NCBI GenBank assembly: GCA_910589415.1
Contig: OU342632.1
Location: 30,455,637-30,519,636 of the forward strand
Direction: 5' to 3'
Length of the DNA stretch: 64,000 nucleotides
Source of the DNA: Malachius bipustulatus
Lineage: Eukaryota; Arthropoda; Insecta; Coleoptera; Melyridae
The notes under the pieces are model-generated. The model had not been told where the DNA came from, did no database searches, and saw only the letters and a program-made list of their open reading frames with translations. The first letter of the stretch is position 1, and each line of letters begins with the position of its first letter. Both the position numbers and the translations under genes were made by a program. Positions 55,616-64,000 of the stretch are shown here, in pieces.

Positions 55616-57149
55616 GATTCCAGGATTCCAGCAGTTTTTGTTTTTGAAATTGGGAAGATTGGGCTTTTAATTTTAACTTAGCACAAAACACAAAATATTA
55701 CTTTCTTTTAAAAGTTTTAAACAAGGTTAATATTTTTATTATTTTTTATTAATTTGACAGACAAGTGACATAAACATTCGACAGACAGATTTACCGACCT
55801 CTGCCTGCCCGTTCAGCGTTGCCAGCACTACATCGAAGTTTTAATCTCTAGTGGCGGCCATTTTCTACGAGGTCAAATTCCTCTGGAAAATAGGTATGTT
55901 AATAATATTTTTTTGGCGGATTGGATCTCGCTATTTTTTTTTTTTAAACCTATTGCTATAAATTTTTACGTCTATGCTTCTCCTAAATAACTGCCAGGAG
56001 TCCCAGTTAAAAAAAATAGACCACGTTCGTCGTTACTGTTAACTGTTAGCCAAGGAACAGCACTTGTATAAAAAAAATGTTACGTCAATATAAATAAAAT
56101 TTATTGAAAAATATACCTGTTTGTTTTTGGATTTTATCAAAACTCAAACTCAACTCTGGTATTGGACCGTTGCCGAACTTTCGTCACACGTCCCCGTATG
56201 TAAAACGTATAATTTCGCACTGTTCATCAATCTGCTGCTGATCCAATTGTATTGGCACACAGAATCACAAGAATTAATTTAAAATTTTTTCTAATTCGTC
56301 TTGATTGTCTAAATTTTTTATAATTTTTTATGAAGAAACCTAAAATTTGCAGAAATATTGATGTTGCCCAAAATTCTTTTCAATTTCTGAAAATCAGCAA
56401 GGGTGTTCTTCAGATAAAGACAGAGCAACTTTTGAATTGGAATGGAATTGTAATGGCGTTGTCAAATGAGGCGTAATAAAAGTGTGGCTTTAACGTGCCA
56501 CAGCGAAATGACCTGAATTTGAATAACGACCTGGGAGCTGGTAAACTGCTTGTTTATAAGATAAGAAACAACTCCAAAACTGACGACGAAGAAGAAAGAG
56601 TGACGTCATAAGTCGGTAACTAACCTTAAAATTTTTGAATTGTTAGTAAATATGCCACCACTGTTAGCCGTTCCCTTGTAGATCTAACTAGGCCACTATA
56701 TTCTCGAATATTTTATTTTCTTAGAATTTCAGGGAAGACAGAGCTTAGAAATGACCAATGACAAGTCTTCGTGGTTCTAATCAGTTTCTGGTCATCTTCA
56801 GTGGCAAGCAAATTGTGAATTTTAAAACCACCATCATTCAACATCCGAATTTATTAACTACTGGAATGTAGTCGTGTAATGCGCACGCGTCGTGGATCTA
56901 TTCAGAGGCTATTTAGCACCACGACCATTTTGACATGTTGTTGAAATGAAATAGCAGCAGGAGGCCAGCACGCGCAAGCGCAAGTAGTCATCTTGAATCT
57001 TCTTGACCTTGACTATTTTTTTTTGCAAAACTGCAACCTGCCTGCAACTGCGCTTGCGCTTGAACCCAGCTGCGGTAGTGTAGTTCATGATTCTTGTAGT
57101 AAATAAAGAATGAATAAAGTAAATTTCTCTGTTTATTAAAGAAGGTGAA
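55616..57149. other. intergenic region between ZF paralogue 2 and the MULE-PHD gene
   Basis: Holds the two divergent promoters. Around 56970-57065 there are two inverted GCGCAAGCGCAAG/CTTGCGCTTGCGC-like GC-rich blocks. They are short and may be chance; NRF-1-like sites are possible but do not match the consensus fully. No additional gene recognised. Confidence 0.4.
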
Positions 57150-60100
57150 ATGTCGTCAGAAGAAAGAGTGGAGATCCCAATTAATGGAGGAGAAGACAGT
57201 GAGCTGCTAGGCAAAAAGTTCAAATCCTTTTTGGAAGTACAAAAGTTCATTTACAATCTCGAAGTCCAGAGTAGACAGAAATTTGCAGTTTATGACTCGA
57301 AAAGGATCAGCAGTGTCAGATCTAAAGGTGTGAAGAGATACTTGAAGCCGGAAATAATTTACTACTCGATCACCTATGCCTGTATTCATGGTGGTCGCAA
57401 GTTCAAAAGCAGGAGTAAAGGGGTCCGACAGTCTAGGTATGTATTGTTTTAGAGAGGTAGGTGGTAGGTACAGAACTGATTAATATCAAAATATCAAATT
57501 GAATTTTAGCACTCACAAAATGGGTTGCCCGTTCAAAATTAAATTTTCCGCTTCAACCGATGGACACCACTTGGAGATTGTTAAATGCTCAGCGAACCAC
57601 GTCGGACATGGACTATCTGAGGTATTTGGTGTTTATTTATAATGCAAATGGTACATTTAACCCCCTATCCTCCTTTAATTGTTGCAGAAAGTATATGATC
57701 ACTTACCGCAAGTGAGAAGGTTAAATGAGGAAGACGTGAAAGAAGTGAAGCAATTTTTAGAAGAAAACTCGAATATCAAATTGTTGCAAAACAAATTACT
57801 GCTGGACAAAGGGAAGAAAGTGACATTGAAAGATCTTAACAACATTAAATACAAGTGCAAAAAAGAGGGTGACGATCTTTTGAAAGCTGTAAAGTTTTTA
57901 GAGGAGGAATATGGTAAATTTTACAATTTCCCTTGAGAAAATTAAATCTTAATTAGGTGCGCTTTGAAAAAAATAACATGTCTGAGATTGTATCGTATCT
58001 GTGAAACTGTAAAATGAAAATTTTGGTTTGTAAACCCTTAAACTGACACTACTCCGACATTGCCTTCTTCTTTTCTTATATTCACAAATGTGGTCTATAC
58101 TTTCCATCTCCCCAAGGAAGTGGGCTAACAAAGGGGACATTATTAGTGTTCCTTGACATGAAATGAATTCCAGAAGAATAATTAGACTTATCGTATTATG
58201 CAACCAGTAATACAAGAAAAAAATATTGATGCCTTTATTGATTTTATTACAGGATTCAACCTCAGACATGATTTTTCGTAGACATGATTTCGTAGCCCAC
58301 CTAAATCATTAAGATTACATTTGCTCGCACATTTTCATGAACATTTCTTACTGTTTTGTATTCCAGAAGCCAACATCAGCCTTCTGGGAGATACAATGGA
58401 AACCTTCAGAGGATTGTACTTCTCCACAGAAGACATGAGAAGGTCGATGCTCGCCTTCCCGGAGATCGTGTTCCTGGACGGATCCTACAAATTACCCAAC
58501 GGGTCGACTCTCATGCTCGTGGTCGTCGAAGACGCGAACGGTCTATCGGAAGTCGTCGGCGTGTGTCTCCTGGGCGACGATGACTATGAAACATTCAGTT
58601 GGTTCCTGGCCAGATTCAAGGAGGACTGTGAAGCGGCCTCGGATTCAATTAAATGTTTCATGACCGACAAAGACTTGTTCCAAAGAGACGTCATAAATGA
58701 GATTTTCGTCGACGTGCCCGTTTACATCTGCAACCGGTTAGAGTCGCTCAGTCAAAAAATCGAGGCTGTCGTGCCCCCGAATAACTCGTTGTCTGTATTT
58801 CTGAAGCATTTCCTCAATTGGCTGGCGACTTACAACGAAGAAATAAACAGCAAAGTGGCTAAAATAATTTTAAAGAAGAAGGTTACGAAATTCGATGACA
58901 ATAGTTGCGAGAAAAAATATATGGATCTGCTGACGCCGTACGCGTATTCTTACGTGTTGCGGCAGTTCGCCCTTAGTAAGAAAGTGACGCTCATCGAAGA
59001 TCGAGGTGTGTTTGAGGTTAAAACCAAGGAGGGCACGATTATGGTCAATACCTTCACTTGTGACTGTTCAGATTTCGTGTCGATGCTTCTGCCTTGCCGA
59101 CATATCTTGTGTCTGAGGAGACACCTGAATCTTCCTCTGTATTGCGAGGACATTTGCAACAAACGGTGGCTGAAGGAGAATTATCTGAAAAGTTGCAGGA
59201 TCAAATTAGGGGAAGTTGAAAATGTTCCACCGGCATCATCGTGTGTGGATATGAGTGCGAACAGGCCCAGATTTCTCGACCCGGCGGAAAAAAGGAAACT
59301 GGCGAATAGGATTGCAACTAATTTAGTTAACTTGGTTTGCTCGTCTTCTGACTCGCTGTTTTATTACAAACTCGATTGTTTGAAGGAAATCGAGATGTCG
59401 TGGCGACGAGGATGTGAGGTAAGGCACAATAATTAAATTTTTGTTTCATAGGGCAGTGTCGCTTATCATAATTGCGTCTTCAGGTCCAAGTTATTAAAAT
59501 CGATATGCATGAAGATCAAATAATGCAAATGATGGGCGAATCAGACTGTGAAGACGATGAGGTTGCAGAGGAGGAAATGATTGATGGGACAATTATTGAC
59601 CAAAATCAAGGTAATAATTAATCGAATCTTTAATCAAGGATTTAGTACAATAATTGTTGCTTAATTCACCATATTAAACTTACAATTATAGTTTAAGGGC
59701 CGTTTTTTATTTATCAATTTAGCCATTTGGGTATTCACTAAAGAATTCTTTTCTTTTTTTTTTCTTTGCATTTCTTGTTTGATTCAATAAGACCGAAAAT
59801 GTGTCGATAGCTAGGACAATAATTGGGACCTTATTGTGAAATAAAAAATCTGTTTAATAATAATAATTGTTGCGTGTGGTAGCAATATTAATGGGGCTCA
59901 TGTTATTTATTTCAGTTCAAAGTATGTCCAGCGATATGTCACATGAAGATCAAACAATGGATGAATTTGACTGCGATGAAACCGATGACAGGAAAATTAG
60001 CGACGAAAATCAAGGTAATAATCGAATCAATTAATTTAGTAGAGTGATATTAACGACTGTGTTATTTCAGCTCCGAGCATTCCCATTGCCACTAAAAGAA

Positions 60101-60597
60101 AAAAGAGAGGGAGAGCGAGAGGCTCCACAAGTCTCTGGTCTGAACTGACAGTAATCGGCCTGAAGAAGAAACGAAAAATCAACACCCCGACCGCGTTTGC
60201 TTTGAAACAGGACGAAATAAAAAAAGAGCAAATTTTGAAAGAAATCGTGTCGGACGGTGTCGGTGGCTTAATCAAGAGTTGCTTGAAAGGGGAACGTAAA
60301 ATCACAAGTTTGGATATAAAACAGGTTGAACAAATGTCGCACTGCCTTTTGAGTCCGGAAGTGGATTTGCGGCTGGTGGAAGATTATTTTGAGCCGATCG
60401 CTTTTATGTCCGTCAAGCAAAAGATTGAAAGTCTGGAAGAAAGTAGTCATGTTTGGTGTTGTGCTGCTTGCAGCGATGAACTCTGTGAATTGAAGAGCAT
60501 ATCTTGTGACAGTTGTCTGAAGTGGTATCACTTCCTTTGTGCGGGCATCTCGAAGGTTCCTGATACAAAAACGTGGTTTTGTAGCGAATGCCTCTAA
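57150..60597 (+). CDS. domesticated MULE transposase (ZSWIM1/3-like) with SWIM and C-terminal PHD finger
   Basis: Seven exons: 57150-57436, 57510-57621, 57688-57913, 58367-59418, 59484-59610, 59916-60014 and 60071-60597; 809 aa. The N-terminal region (about 20-133, FKSFLEVQKFIYNLE, THKMGCPFKIKFSA) resembles the FAR1/ZSWIM3-type DNA-binding domain. The RNase H-like part has Asp246 in FLDGSYK and Asp309 in FMTDKD, the DATYK...TDKD signature of ZSWIM1/3 proteins; the CxxH that normally follows in MULE transposases is replaced by VYICNRLE. A SWIM zinc finger (C440, C442, C452, H454) follows. An acidic linker is encoded by two similar exons, then KRKKRGRARG. A C4HC3 PHD finger fills residues 763-809. 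Introns, lack of TIRs and an open frame argue for a host gene, likely a chromatin or DNA-binding regulator. Confidence 0.85.
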
Positions 60598-61225
60598 TTG
60601 TTGTACATATTATTATTGTTATTCAGAATGGTAATTAGTTACCTTAGTGAACAGAAACAAATTAATATAAGCGAAAGCGTAAAGTTTTATTAGTTATTGT
60701 TTTTTTTTCATAGAATATAAAATTACATAGGTACCTATCTTTTACCCCAAAATATTGTTCCAGTTGCTAAGATTTTCTAAACAAAAAGGTTTTTGTTTAT
60801 ATTTTTTTATTAAAAGCAAAATTTGTGTAAAGTTTTGTTGTATTGTACGAGCCCCATCCCTATCAGAAGACCCAGATGTGAAAATTTCACTCTTTAGATT
60901 TGTTTACATTCACTAAGAAAGAACAATAATAAAAACAGAAGTGATAGAAATCAGCTGTCGAAAAGGTAGTGAACAGGCATTATAATAATAATTGTTCTAG
61001 ATGTTATGGAAGAAAGATTAATAATTGGAGAGTGAAGAGAGCAGTGGAGTCTAGTTTGGAGTACTACCAGAGTCGGTCTAGTTGGTGAGGTGACAAGTGA
61101 CCAGAGATATATCATAGCAGGCTAAGAGAGGTGCAAAAGCGTAAATTAGAGATGAGCTACAACTGTGTTTAGTATCGAAGTGGTACTGTATTTAATTTTG
61201 CGTTTATTGTAATTATTGTAATGCA

Positions 61226-61231
61226 AATAAA
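61226..61231 (+). terminator. candidate poly(A) signal of the MULE-PHD gene
   Basis: AATAAA 630 bases after the stop, followed by a GTTGTTGTTCC GU-rich tract. Nearer the stop there is no convincing AATAAA with a downstream element. Confidence 0.4.
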
Positions 61232-61689
61232 AAGTAATTATTGTTATAAGCACTGTTGTTGTTCCTAAATAAATAACCACCTGTAAGTATGTATTGAAAA
61301 GAGTTGATAAAAAGAAGAATGGTTGGTGGATTATGCGTGGCTCATATTTGATGATAGGGCATGCTGATGAGCTTCAATACAAGAGCGAAATGGTCAAACG
61401 TGTCTTCAGAATTTTCCATGAAACCTAGGAACCAACCAACCGTTATAATTTGACTTTGGAGATAGCCACGATAGGTTTGTTTTATTTTATAGTCTCGAAT
61501 TATTGATGTCAGTAATACTCGTGTTCCACTTTATTAAATAAAATAACCAAATTATAATCGTTAATTAACAAAATTAATTATTAAAACAAAGATCAAGCCG
61601 TTTGAAAGATTTCAGTTTCTCCAAGTGTGCACTGCTTGGCTACTTCGCTTGGCTCGACAATCGACTAGATTTGATTGTTCAGCTTCTTT
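61232..61689. other. intergenic between the convergent MULE-PHD and ZF3 genes
   Basis: No gene. At 61364-61404 a hammerhead-like string occurs on the plus strand: CTGATGA, GCTT...GAGC stem II, GAAA, then TGGTCAAACGTGTC. Stem III is weak and stem I does not pair, so at best it is a degraded copy. Confidence 0.4.
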
Positions 61690-61731
61690 TTAATGCTCAA
61701 ATTTATAATGCCTGGTAAAATTCTTCTTAGC
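61690..61731 (-). pseudogene. decayed extra zinc finger after the ZF3 stop codon
   Basis: Continuing in frame past the TAA at 61732-61734, the minus strand reads AKKNFTRHYKFEH, a second stop, then KEAE: the C-terminal half of a finger plus linker of the same type. The Cys-Cys half is missing. The array was once longer and lost its end by deletion and nonsense change. Confidence 0.75.
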
Positions 61732-63237
61732 TTAACAATGCTTACGTATACAATGTCTGGGCAATTCACTTTTATATTTCGTTTCAAATGCACACTCACA
61801 ACATTTGTACACTTGGGTGTCTTTTGCATGTTTATGTTTATAATGCTTTGTCAAATAATGTTTAATTCTTGTCTCATAAGAACATTCTTCACATTTGTGC
61901 ACCACAGCTTCTTTTGCGTGTTTCAATTTGTAATGCATACTCAGATGACTTTTATATCTCGTTTCAAAAGAACATTCCTGACATTTGAACTCTTCAGTTT
62001 CTGTTTCATGTTTACATTCATAATGGTGGGTAAGATTGCCTTTAATTCTGGTTTCATAAGAACATTTCCGACATTTGTACACTTTTGCTTCTTTAGGATG
62101 TTTATTGTCGTAATGTTTGATCAAATTACTTTTTATTTTCGATACAAAAGAACATTCCTCACATTTGTGCACTTTAGCATCTTTCGAATGTTTGCAGTTG
62201 TAATTAATGGTCGCACAATTCTTATGTTTGGTTTCATGAGAACGTTCCTGACATTTGTGTACTTCGGCTTCTTTGGAATGTCTCTCTTTATAATGCTTTG
62301 TAAAATTACTTTTGTATCTCGTTTCATATGAACACTTCTGACATTTGTACAATTCAGTTTCGTTTGCATGTTTATGTTTATAATGTTGGATAAAACTTTG
62401 TTTATGTCTTGTTTCAAAACAACATTCTGGACACTTGTGCACTTCAACTTCTTTTGCATGTTTACATTTATAATGCCTGATCAGACCACTTTTATGCCTT
62501 GTTTCATGAGAACATTCTTGACATTTGTATATAACTACTTCTTCTGAATGTTTAAGCTTACAATGATACTTGAAATTGCTATTATTCTTCGTTTCATAAG
62601 AACATTCTTTACATTTGTACACTTGAGCTTGGCGTGAATGTTTATGTTTATAATGTTGGACAAGGTACCGTTTAATTCCACTTTTGTATGTACATTCATT
62701 GCATTTGTATATTTCAGTACATTGCTTGTGTATAAGATTATAATGTCTGATGTAATTAGTTCTATTGCTTGTTTTAAACTGACAATGAGCACAGTTGTAC
62801 TCTGTCTGTTCTTCGTTTTTACTTCCTACAGGATGATCCGTTACATTTTCCTCCACAGAATCACACCAATCAAGTTCATACTTGAATATTTTAACATTAC
62901 CAGTTCCCCCAATCTGTTCCCATCCTGGTTTATGTTCTTTTATGTCAATTTCTACTTTCGGAGGCACATTTTCTGTTTGCACTTGATGAACGGCACCTTT
63001 CGAGTCTTCAGGTTCTGTTTTTATTGGTAAAGATGAAAAAATATTCTCCAAATTGTTAAATTCAGAGGACTGGTCACAGTTTGAGTCATTTTGTCCATTT
63101 TCACACTTTAACTTTGAAGAGATGAGTGATGATGCCTCATCAAACTTATCATCATCTTTTAGGCTCACTTCCCTCTTGATAATATTTTCTTGATGTTGAT
63201 GTTGAAGAGGACAATAATTTGCTTCATCTAAACTCAT
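61732..63237 (-). CDS. C2H2 zinc-finger protein with 12 fingers, one degenerate (ZF paralogue 3)
   Basis: Single 501-aa ORF on the minus strand, ATG at 63235-63237 (MSLDEANYCPLQHQHQENII). The N-terminus shares IKTEPED and the QTENVPPKVEIDIKEHKPGW region with paralogues 1 and 2, showing common origin. Twelve fingers of the CSYET/HYKHKH type begin with CAHCQFKTSNRTNYIRHYN. Finger 7 (HKCQERSHETKHKNCATINY) has its second Cys replaced by Arg and its first His by Asn, so it should not bind zinc. The ORF ends IRKHC, and a half finger follows in frame beyond the stop, so the product is shorter than its ancestor. Target unknown; nuclear DNA binding expected. Confidence 0.9.
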   Translation of the reverse strand: MSLDEANYCPLQHQHQENIIKREVSLKDDDKFDEASSLISSKLKCENGQNDSNCDQSSEFNNLENIFSSLPIKTEPEDSKGAVHQVQTENVPPKVEIDIKEHKPGWEQIGGTGNVKIFKYELDWCDSVEENVTDHPVGSKNEEQTEYNCAHCQFKTSNRTNYIRHYNLIHKQCTEIYKCNECTYKSGIKRYLVQHYKHKHSRQAQVYKCKECSYETKNNSNFKYHCKLKHSEEVVIYKCQECSHETRHKSGLIRHYKCKHAKEVEVHKCPECCFETRHKQSFIQHYKHKHANETELYKCQKCSYETRYKSNFTKHYKERHSKEAEVHKCQERSHETKHKNCATINYNCKHSKDAKVHKCEECSFVSKIKSNLIKHYDNKHPKEAKVYKCRKCSYETRIKGNLTHHYECKHETETEEFKCQECSFETRYKSHLSMHYKLKHAKEAVVHKCEECSYETRIKHYLTKHYKHKHAKDTQVYKCCECAFETKYKSELPRHCIRKHC

Positions 63238-63486
63238 AATGTTAATTTTTTCTCAAATTGAATGTACATACTGCTCGACAAGAATATCTTGGCTTGGCGG
63301 TTGTTAAAGGAGAGAGAGGTCCTAGACTAGAACGAGACAGAAAATCACCCCACTACCATATCTGTTTTAGTACATTCTATGTAATAAATTTTGATTTTTG
63401 AACAATGTTTTGACATTGATACTTGACATTTATATTTTATTATGTTTGTGACAGTTAATTATTACAAACGATTGCAAGCTTTTGAA

Positions 63487-64000
63487 ATGGCAAATTTTAA
63501 AAGCCAAGTTGCTAATAAAACCCTTTCCGGTCAAAGCCGTGAAATTATTAATAACGTTTATAAATATTTTCTTGGTGAATCTAAAAATACTTGGTCCTAT
63601 TTTACCAATTAATCAAGTTCAAAAACGGGTTGCTGCTGCGACAGCCATTAGTGAACGGACTGTTCAAAGGAATAGTGGTGGAAACAAGAAACAAGCAGAA
63701 TCATCGATGGCCATTGGCCAAACGGATAAATTTACTTCATCTGGTAAAAAAAAAGAGCTAAATTAGCAACAAAAACCAACTTAGATGACTTTGATCAATG
63801 TTTACTGCGTCGAATTATACACAATTTTCATACAGCCGATAAAATTACTCCAACGTTCGAGAGGATCACTGCAAAATTTACAGAAGATAACGAGTAATGG
63901 ATCAAGAGAAAGTGTCAGAAAGGTTATCCATAAACTGGGCTTTCGGTGGAGAAAAACAAGATCTAATAGAAAAATTTTAATGGAAAAGCAAGAAGTGCGA
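63487..64000 (+). pseudogene. Tc1/mariner (IS630)-type transposase, frameshifted, cut by the window end
   Basis: Four segments in changing frames form one protein order. MANFKSQVANKTLSG and SREIINNVYKYFLGE come from 63487. PILPINQVQKRVAAATAISE with RTVQRN follows in another frame. TNLDDFDQCLLRRIIHNFHT begins at about 63780. SRESVRKVIHKLGFRWRKTR then runs to the end. The first parts form the N-terminal helix-turn-helix region and the last resembles the start of the DDE-domain linker of the Tc1/mariner-like transposases abundant in insects. At least three frameshifts mean it is inactive. The catalytic domain would lie beyond 64000. Confidence 0.8.

Overview
The window is AT-rich nuclear DNA of an invertebrate animal, most likely an insect. 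Short GT-AG introns, single-copy metazoan housekeeping genes, tandem C2H2 zinc-finger paralogues and many short DNA-transposon remnants point that way. A beetle is my guess, but nothing in the sequence fixes the order. No tRNA, rRNA or CRISPR array was seen. Exon models below were built by hand. For every multi-exon gene listed, the summed exon lengths are divisible by three and the splice phases agree.

Layout. (1) 1-2.6 kb: probable 3' end of an unidentified + strand gene. (2) 3.67-7.26 kb (+): chimaerin-type Rac GAP (SH2-C1-RhoGAP, 8 exons, 460 aa). (3) 8.9-16.7 kb (+): NTAQ1/WDYHV1, the N-terminal glutamine amidohydrolase (5 exons, 227 aa). Its introns hold two large fold-back palindromes, tandem repeats and a small hAT element. 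(4) 19.7-20.4 kb (-): CINP-like protein. (5) 21.7-22.1 kb (+): small acidic protein, possibly the KEOPS subunit GON7. (6) 23.9-26.2 kb (-): 22-finger zinc-finger gene. (7) 29.65-32.0 kb (+): NF-YC, with six CCAAT/ATTGG pentamers in its own promoter. (8) 34.8-43.75 kb (-): XK-related membrane protein with a 7.4-kb first intron full of repeats. (9) 44.77-45.6 kb (+): PCNA, head-to-head with the XKR gene. (10) 46.7-53.5 kb: transposon-rich block with a Harbinger-like element made of tandem repeats, then an apparently intact DDD/E transposon inserted at the edge of a hammerhead-ribozyme-bearing repeat. (11) 53.9-55.6 kb (-): second zinc-finger paralogue. (12) 57.15-60.6 kb (+): domesticated MULE/ZSWIM-type transposase joined to a PHD finger. 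(13) 61.7-63.2 kb (-): third zinc-finger paralogue with decaying fingers. (14) 63.5-64.0 kb: frameshifted Tc1/mariner-type transposase running off the window.

The conserved genes are not an operon or pathway. Replication and chromatin functions (PCNA, CINP, NF-YC) occur near each other but probably by chance. The more unusual content lies between and inside the genes: a hammerhead ribozyme with all core bases present, cut in its outer stem by a transposon; a second hammerhead-like motif; a family of nested fold-back elements bounded by TACAGGG, two of which share a core whose loop is flipped; the MULE-PHD fusion with a duplicated acidic exon; and the CCAAT cluster in front of NF-YC.
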